64,000 nt of DNA. Source: Thermohalobaculum sp039028795. GTDB taxonomy: Bacteria > Pseudomonadota > Alphaproteobacteria > Rhodobacterales > Rhodobacteraceae. Positions within the stretch are counted from its first letter, which is position 1. Each line of letters begins with the position of its first letter. Shown here one piece after another: positions 17,758 through 26,522 of the stretch. The stretch is from assembly GCA_039028795.1 (NCBI GenBank), contig JBCCHJ010000024.1, positions 10,235 to 74,234 of the forward strand, in the 5' to 3' direction. The notes below the pieces were generated by a model. It was given only the letters and a program-made list of their open reading frames with translations, ran no database searches and was not told the DNA's origin. The translations under genes were made by a program, and so were the position numbers.

Positions 17758-18715
17758 CCAGATAACTCTTCCACTCTGTCACGGTTTCGAACCGCTGGGA
17801 TACATCATAGCTGGTTGCCTTCGCGATCGCATCGAAGAAGCGTGGGTTCAGCGGTTGGTGAAGCTCTAAGGCGGTTTGCATACGGTCCCGTCCCTTGCGG
17901 GCAAATTCGGACAATCGCTGCATCGCCTCCATCGGTTGTTCGCGGGTGACGGCTTTGTAAAGCGTCGCGCCAAGCTGATAGATGTCGGACTGCCGGGTCT
18001 TTTGAAACTCGGAACAGTAAAATTCCGGAGGGCTATAGCCCGGTTTCACGACAATAAGATCATCCGCCAATTCGGCGGACTGGGTCGAATCGATCTTGGA
18101 ACAGGTGCCAAAGTCGATCAGCAGCGGATTGCGCTTGCCTTCTAAGATAATGTTCTCTGGCGAGATATCGTTGTGCAGGTAACCGCTGTTGTGCACGTGC
18201 TCCAGCGCAGATAGTAATTTCAACGAAATTTTCTCTGCTCTTGTAACAGTGGCCTTGCGATTAAGGCCGCGCGGCATGGCGCCCATTTGGCAGCCTTTGA
18301 CATAGCTCATGACCAAATAAATCGTGCCGTGTTCTTCGATCACCTCGCCGCCATCGACGATGTTTCCGTGATCCAGAACCGCCAACGCCTTGGCCTCTTG
18401 CCTGAACTGCCGCCGAATACGTTGAACTTGTTCTTCGTGGGCTGCGGCCTTTAAGCCGACCGTAAGTCCGTTCCTGCGGCACAGGGTTTTAGGATAGCAT
18501 TCCTTAAGGACGAAAACCTGACCGCTCGTGTCGGTCGCTTTGTAGGTATAGCCGAACCCGCCTTCACCCAGGAAGGATCGGATCGTGAATCGTTCGTCCA
18601 GAACAAAGCCGTTGGGCAGTGCGTCTTTTCGCCGGTTGGCGCCCAAAGCTGACCATTGCAGCCACCCCGGCACAGATGAGTCGCGCTTGTTTGGCTGGTC
18701 CGAGAGTGCTGTCAT
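17750..18715 (-). CDS. Ser/Thr protein kinase with intact active-site motifs
   Basis: This 321-residue soluble kinase has a glycine-rich loop GEGGFGYTYK (about 50-59), ATP-lysine in FVLKECYP (Lys71), a catalytic loop YLHNDISPENI (Asp183 and Asn188; HND in place of HRD), DFGTCS (Asp201), and PGYSPPEFY as the activation-segment end. No transmembrane helix or sensor domain is present, so signal input must come from partner proteins. The 35-residue N-terminus before the kinase fold is polar. The gene is in an operon with a PP2C phosphatase downstream (8-bp overlap) and a degenerate kinase 24 bp upstream. It is the best candidate for the catalytically active kinase of the set. Confidence 0.85.
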   Translation of the reverse strand: MTALSDQPNKRDSSVPGWLQWSALGANRRKDALPNGFVLDERFTIRSFLGEGGFGYTYKATDTSGQVFVLKECYPKTLCRRNGLTVGLKAAAHEEQVQRIRRQFRQEAKALAVLDHGNIVDGGEVIEEHGTIYLVMSYVKGCQMGAMPRGLNRKATVTRAEKISLKLLSALEHVHNSGYLHNDISPENIILEGKRNPLLIDFGTCSKIDSTQSAELADDLIVVKPGYSPPEFYCSEFQKTRQSDIYQLGATLYKAVTREQPMEAMQRLSEFARKGRDRMQTALELHQPLNPRFFDAIAKATSYDVSQRFETVTEWKSYLDG

Positions 18716-18739
18716 AAGAGTTCCGATCTGTTCGCTGAT

Positions 18740-19765
18740 CTAACGGCGAAATAGCGAAAAGATCTTTCGCGGTTTGATGAAGGACAGGAAGCCGCGCTTT
18801 TTCGGGCGGCGATCCATCGCTTCGCTTTGTAGTCTCAGCACGTCGCTTGCCCCCCTGACGAAGCACGACAGAAACTCGGTTGCCGATCGAACGCGGTTCT
18901 CGTTCAACAAAGCAAGCGACAGATCGATCGACATCAAGAATTTGGAATCATACCGCGGGTGGGTTTGTGCAACAGAGACATAGGGATCGGGGTCGCCTTT
19001 ACCGACCGCGGCCAAGCGGTCCTGACAGGTAACCGGCGGCTTTCCCGTCATCATCTGGTATAAGATCGCTGCGACGCTGTAGACGTCGGATGCCTCGTTC
19101 TGCTCGCTTCCCTCAAATATAAATTCAATCGGCGCATAGACACTTTGCGCCCGCAGAACGCTGGAGACGACCTTGCTGACCTTACTTTTGTCTTCGCGGA
19201 ACGTGCTGAAGTCGGCCAAAAGAACGGCGTCTGAGTTTTCCGTGACTTTGATGTTCTTCGGGTTGATATCCCGATGCAGCATGCCGAAGGTATGGATCTC
19301 GATCAGCGCGCTGAACAATTGGTTCGCCATTCGTGCAACTTCGACTGGCTTGAACTCCCGCCCTTCCGCAAACAGATCTTCCAGCGTCTGGCCGTTGGGC
19401 GGTGTGCTGACCATGTAGGCCGTGCCGTTTTCTTCGAAAACGTCCGACACCAAGGCGATGTGCGGGTTCTCCAGCGACTTTAGATATCTGGCGTCATCGA
19501 TGAAGCCGTTCACCAGCTTGCGAAACAGCGATCCATCGGATCTTTTCTGGAATTTGATCTGACTGCCTTCGCGGTAGCAGATGTCCGACAGAAAGAACTC
19601 ACGGATCGAAACCTCGGATCCATCCGCGTTCAAAGCAGTATAGTTGAAGCCACTCTCGGACAATCCGTTTACGCGTTGGATCGTGTATTTTCCGTCGGCG
19701 AGTTCATGCGATGGCATCAACTCATCGGTTGCTTCGGTCGAATAAGCCAGATTTAGGTTCTTCAT
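18740..19765 (-). CDS. Protein kinase-fold protein with degenerate ATP site
   Basis: This 341-residue protein keeps the kinase fold: MLHRDINPKNIKV has Asp166 and Asn171, and VLLADFSTF gives DFS in place of DFG at 185-187. The beta-3 lysine position reads VSIREF (Arg55), and the glycine loop is weak (NGLSESGFNYTAL). It may be a low-activity kinase or a pseudokinase. The activation segment ends VYAPIEFI, an APE-like triplet. The C-terminal 25 residues are strongly basic and hydrophobic (RRPKKRGFLSFI, then KPRKIFSLFRR), which could be a membrane-surface anchor. It lies 29 bp after the membrane pseudokinase and 24 bp before the active kinase. Confidence 0.8.
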   Translation of the reverse strand: MKNLNLAYSTEATDELMPSHELADGKYTIQRVNGLSESGFNYTALNADGSEVSIREFFLSDICYREGSQIKFQKRSDGSLFRKLVNGFIDDARYLKSLENPHIALVSDVFEENGTAYMVSTPPNGQTLEDLFAEGREFKPVEVARMANQLFSALIEIHTFGMLHRDINPKNIKVTENSDAVLLADFSTFREDKSKVSKVVSSVLRAQSVYAPIEFIFEGSEQNEASDVYSVAAILYQMMTGKPPVTCQDRLAAVGKGDPDPYVSVAQTHPRYDSKFLMSIDLSLALLNENRVRSATEFLSCFVRGASDVLRLQSEAMDRRPKKRGFLSFIKPRKIFSLFRR

Positions 19766-19794
19766 GGCCTTACGCTCACTCGTTTAACTCACAT

Positions 19795-21879
19795 TTACAG
19801 ATCACCGAAGTCGACACTTACAACGATCACACTCTCTGCGCCGCGTCTCACTGACACGTCTACGCCCCCACGACCCTTTGCTTTTTCAGTCTCAACCATC
19901 GCAATAAACTGCGAAATCGTCTCTAGCGACCCTTCAACACCCGGCACCGACAGAATCTGATCCCCAGCTCTCAGATCCGAGGCAGAATTCTGGACGCCAT
20001 CAACGACAAGCTTCCAGGTCCCGCCGACATTTCGTTGGGCCAACTGAATGGACCCGAACGATCTGGTCGCTTCGACCGGGATGTCGATCTTAGCCTGCTC
20101 GACGCTGCTGCCATCATAGGTGACGGTAACATCGATCAGCGGCGAAGATTGGTCTGATCCCGCGAAGTAAGCACTAAGTGCCTGCTGCAGCGAGAAACCA
20201 CCATCCACGTCCTGCGCACCCACACTTCGTATTTCTGAATTGCGCGCATACCAGGGATTTTTTGTGACGAATGAAAAATGGTTGTCCATCGATCTGAGGC
20301 GCATAAATGCCTCGGCACCATCTTGTGCGACGACTTCATAACCAATTCGATCAGTGACCTGCCACGTTATTCCCGTGATCGCATCGGTCGAGAACGCATC
20401 CTCTAGAACTTGCTGGCCCTGAGGGGCGGTGGATGCGGCGGGATCGTCTGATGATTGTGCAGGATCCGACAACGCGATGGTTTGATCAGCCGGTTGCTCT
20501 TGTGCGTCTGGCACAGCGGGCTCTGCGACCGTTGGTGCAGAGGGTTCCTGAACTTCTGCAGGCGAGGCCGGTTGCTGGTTGTTGTCTGATCCGTCTGAGG
20601 CCGCCGGTGTTGAATTGCCGGCAAGATCGCGAAGCACTGCCTCCAGATCAGCAGCGCTGACTTGGCGACGTGCTTCAGATTCGTCTTGTCCCGCCGTAGA
20701 TCCAACATCCGAGGGTTCAACCTCTGGCGTGACGGCTTGCTTCGGCGCTTCAGGAGTCGTTTCGGATGTCGGCACAGATGGGGCTTCTGGCTCGGTCACG
20801 CTCGGCGTCGCTGCGGGTGTTGTCGAAGCAGGCTCGGTCGCCTGCGGAGTGGCCAGCGCCGTCTCGACCCCTTGCGGCGCTTCGCCATCCGACGAAGTGG
20901 TGGATTGTGAAGATTCCCCTTCACCTCGCAGCTTGACGAAGTCACCTCCGAAATAGAACAGAGCAAACAGCGCAGCGGCGACGGCACCGGCAATGACGAG
21001 GGCACTGCCCCCCTTCTTCTTCGGCTTTTGAGGCGCAGGTGTGACGTCTTCCACTGGCTCGTCCGATCCGAACTTACGTGCCCAAACCAAAACCGCCGTC
21101 GGGTCCATCGGGTCCGGGCTGAGCGCCTTGTCCACGCTGTTGCGCACACCGACTGGATACGGAAGATCCAATTCAGATGTGCGGACAACCGGGTCTGTTT
21201 GCCCGGCGGCAATCATCTGTTTTCGGACATGTCGCGCGTCTGGGATGACGCCGGTCATCATTGCGTAGATGCATTGCGAGACCCCGTAGGCCAGATCGGG
21301 CGCATGCCCTTCGCCCTTGGCATCCAGCATGTCTTCAAGGAAATGCCGGATCGAGATCATCGGGTTACCATCGTCGTCGATACTGACGGCATCGAGCGAG
21401 ATTTCGGCATCACGGATATGCATGGCCGTGCAATAGGCCACAGCTTCCACCAGATCGTGCGAGGCCTTCAGAACTTCGGGTGGTTGATGAAAGAAGGCGT
21501 TTCTGTCGATTTCATCGGATAGCGATCGTGCAATCCGCGATTGGACAACTGCATACCCGGTCCCGTTGTCTTCAAAGAACTGCAGGATCGGTTCGATGTT
21601 GGGATGACGCAGCCGCGACAGCTTTTCGACCAACTGCATAAAGTCAGCGAGTTCCGGACCGTCTGACGAATGCCAGGATTGCGGTGTTGCAGAACCGGCC
21701 TGCGCGCTGTTGCGGTTCAGAAACTCGATCAACAGGTATTGATCATCAACCTCGTCTGCGACCCAGTATGCTGCCGTCAGACGTGTGCGGTCGATCTTCG
21801 ACAACAGGCGATACGCCCCGCCAAAGATCGACTGGCGATGTTCTGAAAATGGAACGCCACTAGAGCTGTCGGTACTCAT
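19795..21879 (-). CDS. Membrane-spanning pseudokinase with long linker and PDZ-like C-terminal domain
   Basis: The protein has 694 residues. Residues about 15-270 follow the kinase fold (RLRHPNIEPILQFFEDNGTGYAVV is a kinase-like alphaC/beta4/beta5 region), but the lysine of beta-3 is replaced (LLIEFL), the catalytic loop is HIRDAEISLDAV without the usual Asn, and no DFG remains. One transmembrane helix lies at about 291-311 (SALVIAGAVAAALFALFYF) after a PKPKKKGG-type basic stop. Residues 315-500 are rich in Pro, Thr, Ser, Glu and Gln. Residues 505-694 form a folded periplasmic part ending in a PDZ-like segment (SASDLRAGDQILSVPGV). It is 51 bp after a TAXI gene. I infer a transmembrane scaffold or sensor. 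Confidence 0.78.
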   Translation of the reverse strand: MSTDSSSGVPFSEHRQSIFGGAYRLLSKIDRTRLTAAYWVADEVDDQYLLIEFLNRNSAQAGSATPQSWHSSDGPELADFMQLVEKLSRLRHPNIEPILQFFEDNGTGYAVVQSRIARSLSDEIDRNAFFHQPPEVLKASHDLVEAVAYCTAMHIRDAEISLDAVSIDDDGNPMISIRHFLEDMLDAKGEGHAPDLAYGVSQCIYAMMTGVIPDARHVRKQMIAAGQTDPVVRTSELDLPYPVGVRNSVDKALSPDPMDPTAVLVWARKFGSDEPVEDVTPAPQKPKKKGGSALVIAGAVAAALFALFYFGGDFVKLRGEGESSQSTTSSDGEAPQGVETALATPQATEPASTTPAATPSVTEPEAPSVPTSETTPEAPKQAVTPEVEPSDVGSTAGQDESEARRQVSAADLEAVLRDLAGNSTPAASDGSDNNQQPASPAEVQEPSAPTVAEPAVPDAQEQPADQTIALSDPAQSSDDPAASTAPQGQQVLEDAFSTDAITGITWQVTDRIGYEVVAQDGAEAFMRLRSMDNHFSFVTKNPWYARNSEIRSVGAQDVDGGFSLQQALSAYFAGSDQSSPLIDVTVTYDGSSVEQAKIDIPVEATRSFGSIQLAQRNVGGTWKLVVDGVQNSASDLRAGDQILSVPGVEGSLETISQFIAMVETEKAKGRGGVDVSVRRGAESVIVVSVDFGDL

Positions 21880-21930
21880 ATCGTCTCACCGAACTCTTAC
21901 AAAACCTGACGCCAAGGCATGGCGTCGAAC

Positions 21931-22968
21931 TTATTGATCGACGCCTTGCCTCATCAGGTCCAGAATACTGGGCCGGTCGGTTTTGACGGCTTCTTCCCCG
22001 CTTAGCGCAGCAACAGCGGCCGCATTGCGCGGCAGATCGCCCACTTCCTCGTCGAACGAGAACTGCTGCCACTTTGGATGGCTGGGTGGACGCAGGAACT
22101 GGGCACCATTGCGCTCTAATTCGCTGACGAATGCATGAATGCGACGGTATTTATCGCTACCTTCCGGCGCATTTCCGTAGGCCGCCAATATCACGTCAAC
22201 CGATACCGTTTCGACGAACTTGTCGCGAACCAGACCTGGATAGTCGACGGACGTGAACTCACCCGGTTTGTAAACGCTGCGGATGTTCTCGGTGATCGGC
22301 ACCTGCACCAACGCAAGATTTTCTTCCGAAGTGATCTTACGCAGGAACGCCGACGGCTTCGCAGCCAGCATGAAGACCGCATCAACTGTGCCGTCCGCCA
22401 AGGCATCAAAACCGGCATCCGTTGGCATAGCGATGGCTGTTGCCCGTACACCAGTGGCGCGCAGCAACAATGACGCCGTCAAGAAGGTTCCCGACCGCGC
22501 TTCGCCGGCTGCAAACCGGCGGCCAACCAGATCACTCAGAGAATCGATGCCACTGTCGGCCCGGGTGATCACATGCACTTCGTTGGTGAACAGCCGTGCA
22601 ACGTAATTGATATTATTCAGGCGCTCGTCGTCAGGGTTGCGCAGCCGCTGGCTGAGCAGTGCATCCGAGTTGATCAGCGCCATATCCGCAAAGCGGAATG
22701 ACGTCAGGTCCTCGATATTCGCGACAGATCCCGAGGACAGATAGGGGACGATGCGCAAGTTCGACTTGCCGTCCAGAACACGGGCGAGATCCGCGGCGAT
22801 GCTCAGCCCGGTACCCGATGCCGATCCGGTCAGCAGACCAATACGGCCCCGGTTAATCTCACGCGGGTCGGCCGCCATAGACGGCGCAACCGCTGCACCC
22901 AAGGTTACAGACGCGACCAGTGCCGCAATCGAAGCCCGCGTCGTGCGGTTACCAAAACTCAACATCAC
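21931..22968 (-). CDS. TAXI-family periplasmic solute-binding protein (second copy)
   Basis: This 345-residue protein has a signal peptide of about 32 residues (ending APSMAADP). The mature part matches the TAXI/NMT1-like binding fold: GLLTGSASGTGLSIAADLA near the start, YLSSGSVANIEDL, FADMALINSDALL, and VGRRFAAGEARSGTF. TAXI proteins normally feed fused TRAP permeases, but no permease is nearby. Its start overlaps the stop of the other TAXI gene by 4 bp, and the membrane pseudokinase follows 51 bp later. The two TAXI proteins share the GxxxGSxxxT start, the HPKWQ/HPKWR motif near the C-terminus and a similar length. They look like an old duplication with divergent ligand pockets. Confidence 0.82.
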   Translation of the reverse strand: MMLSFGNRTTRASIAALVASVTLGAAVAPSMAADPREINRGRIGLLTGSASGTGLSIAADLARVLDGKSNLRIVPYLSSGSVANIEDLTSFRFADMALINSDALLSQRLRNPDDERLNNINYVARLFTNEVHVITRADSGIDSLSDLVGRRFAAGEARSGTFLTASLLLRATGVRATAIAMPTDAGFDALADGTVDAVFMLAAKPSAFLRKITSEENLALVQVPITENIRSVYKPGEFTSVDYPGLVRDKFVETVSVDVILAAYGNAPEGSDKYRRIHAFVSELERNGAQFLRPPSHPKWQQFSFDEEVGDLPRNAAAVAALSGEEAVKTDRPSILDLMRQGVDQ

Positions 22969-23936
22969 TGGTTCCTCAGCGTTTGATCAACAATGTCCAT
23001 ACGGTTCCAGCCAACGATCTCGGTCGCCAGATCGATCTGGCGCCATTTCGGATGGCGTGGCGGCTGTTGCAGACGTGGGATCGTATCCAGGAATGCACGC
23101 GTAAACGCTTCGATGTTCTTGAAGCGGGAACTGCTTGGCGCAAACTTGTCATAGGCCGCCAGCACCACCGGAACCGAGATCGCCGGGATCAGTTTTTCCT
23201 TCACCAGGCTTGGATAATCGGTCGGAAGAAACTCGGTTGGATTATAGACGTCAGACTCGCCTTCCGAGAACGGAAACTCGATAGAAGCCAGCCGCAGCCC
23301 GTCCTCTTCCCGCAGGTTCTGCAGGATCGGCAAGGGCTTGGCGCCCAGCATGAAGACCGCATCCAGTTCTTCGTTCTTCAGCGCCTCAAGCGAGAAGTGC
23401 GGATCCATGAAGATACCGGTTGCCCGGATGCCCAGCAGCCGCAGCATCAATCGGGAAGTCAGCGCCGTGCCGCTGGTCGAGTTGCCGATGGCAACGCGTT
23501 TGCCTTGCAGGTCAAAGATATCGCCGATTTGGCTGTCGTCGCGCACGATCAAGTGCAATTCGGACTCTGTCACCATGGTGACATAGGACAAGAAGCGCAG
23601 CGCCGGATGATCTGGTTGTGTCACCCGCAGGTTGGTCATGACGTCCGAATTGAGGAACGCCAGATCGACACCGCGCAGATAAAGCAGGTCCTCGACATTT
23701 TGCTGGGACCCGCGGCCGATCAGCGTCCTGACTTGAATTCCGGACCAGCCATTCAGGGCCAGCGCAAGTTCTTCGCCAAGCTTCGCCGTAGTACTGCCGG
23801 GATATCCCGCCAGAATACCGATGGATTCGACATTTTGCGCTTTGACTGCGGTGGGGAAACTAAACAGTGTACACACCGCGCCGACGGCAAGGACCTTGGT
23901 CCACGCGCCGGCTTTCATGAACTTTGTAAACATCAT
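22965..23936 (-). CDS. TAXI-family periplasmic solute-binding protein (first copy)
   Basis: This 323-residue protein has a signal peptide (to about 34, PTAVKAQN). The fold starts SIGILAGYPGSTTAKLGEE and includes GRGSQQNVEDLLYLRGVDL, AFLNSDVMTNL, LQGKRVAIGNSTSGTALTS, and the C-terminal PPRHPKWRQIDLA shared with its neighbour. Overlaps of 4 bp on both sides (NrtA-like gene upstream, TAXI copy two downstream) place it firmly in the signalling operon. With no TRAP permease in the neighbourhood, a role as ligand sensor rather than importer is the more economical reading, but this is inference. Confidence 0.82.
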   Translation of the reverse strand: MMFTKFMKAGAWTKVLAVGAVCTLFSFPTAVKAQNVESIGILAGYPGSTTAKLGEELALALNGWSGIQVRTLIGRGSQQNVEDLLYLRGVDLAFLNSDVMTNLRVTQPDHPALRFLSYVTMVTESELHLIVRDDSQIGDIFDLQGKRVAIGNSTSGTALTSRLMLRLLGIRATGIFMDPHFSLEALKNEELDAVFMLGAKPLPILQNLREEDGLRLASIEFPFSEGESDVYNPTEFLPTDYPSLVKEKLIPAISVPVVLAAYDKFAPSSSRFKNIEAFTRAFLDTIPRLQQPPRHPKWRQIDLATEIVGWNRMDIVDQTLRNQ

Positions 23937-25297
23937 TGTTTGTTTCCGATCTTCATTTTCCCCAGGTACTCATTCGGATTGCGGCCATCGTATTCCACCC
24001 CGTCTATGAACGCGCTGGTTGCTTCACGATAACCATCCGTGCCGGTCGGAACTTCTTCCGGCAATATGTGACCGGCGGCGATCAGTTCTTCCGCGGCCTT
24101 CATGTAAATGTCCGGACGGTAAGTCCGCTTTGCAACTTCGTGATACCACTCATCCGATTTAGGCTCGGTGATCTGACCCCAGCGCCGCATCTGCGTCAGG
24201 AACCAGACAGCGTCGGAATAGTAAGGATAGGTCGCGAAATTGGCGAAGAAGGTGTTGAACTCGGGAACAATCCGCAGATCGCCTGCTTCATATTCGAAGG
24301 TCCCCACCATCGATGCCTGCATAACGTTGTAGTCAGCACCGACATAGTTGGGTCGCGCCAGGATTTCGACAGCTTCGGGACGATTGAACGTCCCGCCGTC
24401 GTCAAGCCATTTGCCAGCACGGATCAGTGCCTTGGTGATGGCAATCACAGTTTCCGGGTTCTCCTTGGCAAAGCTCTCCCTGATACCGAAGACTTTTTCT
24501 GGGTTGTTTTCCCAGATATCGAAATCGGTAACGACAGGGACCCCAATCCCAGCAAAGACTGCCTGCTGGTTCCAAGGCTCGCCAACGCTGTAGCCCTCGA
24601 TGTCGCCTTTGGCCAAAGTGTCTGGCATTTTTGGCGGAGGTGTCACGGAAAGTGTAACTTCCGCCCCAGCTTGGCCGCCCTCTTTGTCCAGCGCATCTTC
24701 GGCGTTGTACTGGCCAGGGTTGATCCCGCCGGCGGCCAGCCAATAGCGAAGTTCATAATTGTGCGTCGACGTTGGGTAGACCATGCCCATATGCAGCGGG
24801 CTGCCAGAGGCGATGCGCTGATCTACTACAGGGCGCAGATATTCGGCTGAAATCGGGTGCTTCGGGCGACCACGATTGTCCAGCGGCAGGTTGGGCCGAA
24901 TAGTGTTCCAAAGATCATTGGATAGCGTGATCCCATTTCCGTTCAGGTCCATCGAGAACGGTGTGATCACAGGCTCGGAAATCCCGCCAAGGCCGACCTG
25001 CGCGGCAAGGGGTTGGCCTGGCAGCATGTGCGCGCCGTCCAACGACCCATCCTCGACACCTTTCAAGATGGCGGACCAGTTGGGCATCGCCTCAAGCGTG
25101 ACGTTCAGCCCTTCATCGGCAAAGAAGCCCTTTTCCAGGGCAATCGCCAACGGCGCCATGTCGGTGAGTTTGATGAACCCGAATTTCAGGTCGGTTTTTT
25201 CGGGTGCACCCGCAAACGCGACTGTACCAACAAGCAAAGATCCAAAAAAACTTGCCGTGATTTGCTTCAGCCACCGTTGCGGCGAATTGTACTTCAT
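23933..25297 (-). CDS. NrtA/CmpA-like periplasmic substrate-binding protein
   Basis: This 454-residue protein starts at ATG 25297, with GGGA about 8 bp upstream; a TTG at 25324 would add nine residues. The signal peptide runs to about 29 (TVAFAGAP). The mature protein has the NrtA/CmpA/SsuA-type start LKFGFIKLTDMAPLAIALEKGFF and continues LDGAHMLPGQPLAAQVGLGG, IEGYSVGEPWNQQA, and a long helical C-terminal part as in nitrate and bicarbonate receptors. Usual companions (an NrtB-like permease and NrtC/D ATPases) are missing. It is the first gene of the operon that ends with kinases and phosphatase. The ligand could be a small anion; not provable here. Confidence 0.82.
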   Translation of the reverse strand: MKYNSPQRWLKQITASFFGSLLVGTVAFAGAPEKTDLKFGFIKLTDMAPLAIALEKGFFADEGLNVTLEAMPNWSAILKGVEDGSLDGAHMLPGQPLAAQVGLGGISEPVITPFSMDLNGNGITLSNDLWNTIRPNLPLDNRGRPKHPISAEYLRPVVDQRIASGSPLHMGMVYPTSTHNYELRYWLAAGGINPGQYNAEDALDKEGGQAGAEVTLSVTPPPKMPDTLAKGDIEGYSVGEPWNQQAVFAGIGVPVVTDFDIWENNPEKVFGIRESFAKENPETVIAITKALIRAGKWLDDGGTFNRPEAVEILARPNYVGADYNVMQASMVGTFEYEAGDLRIVPEFNTFFANFATYPYYSDAVWFLTQMRRWGQITEPKSDEWYHEVAKRTYRPDIYMKAAEELIAAGHILPEEVPTGTDGYREATSAFIDGVEYDGRNPNEYLGKMKIGNKQ

Positions 25298-25612
25298 ACC
25301 GTATATCCCGCTATATTGACGCAAAACTTGAGAGAATGGCTCCGATTAAAACATGACGAATCTATGGCCGAACATCTGCAACCCCCAGTTTACGTGCATT
25401 GGTTGATGTCATTGCGGTGCGAAACTACCCTGAGGCGCGTTCATTTTTTGTAAATTGCAATTTTTGAGAATTTTCGGCCCAGTTAAGATCAAAGTCTTTT
25501 GAAAACCGATTCGGCAATATCCGGCGGAGACCGTTCAAAATATTGGATAAAATGGGTTCAGAATTACTCAAGACAGTAGAGATTTTCCTGGGGAAAGTAC
25601 TGAGAACAGACG
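25298..25612. other. Intergenic gap upstream of the binding-protein/kinase operon
   Basis: This 315-bp stretch lies between the NrtA-like gene and the outer-membrane protein gene, both on the minus strand. It is poorer in GC than its neighbours and contains only short random frames (for example one of 76 codons on the minus strand without protein-like character). It must hold the promoter of the seven-gene operon, but I see no convincing sigma-70 pair, operator palindrome or terminator. Confidence 0.5.
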
Positions 25613-26428
25613 CTACCAATTGAATTTCAGCCTCAGTGCCGACCCAAATTCCCATCTTCCGAAATCGGACGCCCGAGGACCTGCGGCACGATCTTCGCGC
25701 CGTACTTTGAAGATCGTCAAGCGGACATGCCTGCCAAGGTTTGTCGTCAGCTCAACCGTGCTGGTGAACTTATGTGCAACGCGGGTGCCAATCCGGTCTT
25801 CATTGCGGATCCCGGTCTCTGCCCGCAATTCCGCCCAGACACGAAACTTGCGGTCCCCAATATGAAAGTGTTCAACCGCTTCGGCCTCGATGGTGAACCG
25901 ATGCTCAGATTCCGTATCCGGCTCGGCGGTCCGCTCTTTGAATTCGAAGCGCAGATCAAGGCTGTCCAAAAGAAATGGCGGAGTTGTCCAGATGTGCTTG
26001 ATACCGAAGTTAAATTCATGAAGCCGTGCCGTGTTCCGGCTGAACAAATCCCGGAAAATGATCACTGGCGCATAGGCGACGGACCATCGCAGCCCGAATG
26101 CATCCCGCCAGACATGGATCTGTGGGATCAAAATGCCCAAATCGCGGCCGGGCAAATCCATCCGGTCATTCAAGATCGCCAGAACCGATAGGTTTGCGTG
26201 TACGCCATAGGCGACCGGAACGACATCTGCGCGCAGTTCTGCCACACCTGTCGCAAAGGGCGCATCTTCATGCTTACCATTGCGATCGACATTATTCGTG
26301 AAGCCAAGCTCGGTGGTCAGGGCCAATGAACAATAGGCAGGCAGGCAACTGTACCAAGGTGCATCTTCCTTAGCCGTTGCCAATCCGGACCAAAATATAA
26401 AAGTCCAAGCGAGTATAAGGCGCAGCAT
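25613..26428 (-). CDS. Secreted outer-membrane beta-barrel-like protein
   Basis: This 271-residue protein has a signal peptide of about 19 residues (AWTFIFWSGLATAKE). The rest alternates hydrophobic and polar residues in short strands (LRFEFKERTAEPD, FRVWAELRAETGIR, STVELTTNLGRHVRLTIFKV) and ends GSALRLKFNW, the aromatic C-terminus expected of outer-membrane barrels. Two cysteines near the mature N-terminus (WYSCLPAYCSLAL) may form a disulfide. I do not recognise a specific family. It lies 315 bp upstream of, and in the same direction as, the binding-protein/kinase operon and could deliver or sense the same ligand; that link is only positional. Confidence 0.7.
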   Translation of the reverse strand: MLRLILAWTFIFWSGLATAKEDAPWYSCLPAYCSLALTTELGFTNNVDRNGKHEDAPFATGVAELRADVVPVAYGVHANLSVLAILNDRMDLPGRDLGILIPQIHVWRDAFGLRWSVAYAPVIIFRDLFSRNTARLHEFNFGIKHIWTTPPFLLDSLDLRFEFKERTAEPDTESEHRFTIEAEAVEHFHIGDRKFRVWAELRAETGIRNEDRIGTRVAHKFTSTVELTTNLGRHVRLTIFKVRREDRAAGPRASDFGRWEFGSALRLKFNW

Positions 26429-26522
26429 CGGCCTGTTTTCCTGCCCAGCTCCACGATATGGCTGCGGCAGGACGATAGGCGTTAAGGATGAAGAAAAGCC
26501 TAGACGGAATCTTTGGCGCTGA

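Noticed and set aside
22920..24032. 370-codon plus-strand frame across the TAXI genes
   Set aside because: Antisense to two well-supported binding-protein genes; no domain.
16993..25297. Type VI secretion-associated kinase/phosphatase locus
   Set aside because: Kinase plus PP2C pairs occur in T6SS loci, but no Tss, Hcp, VgrG or FHA gene is present.
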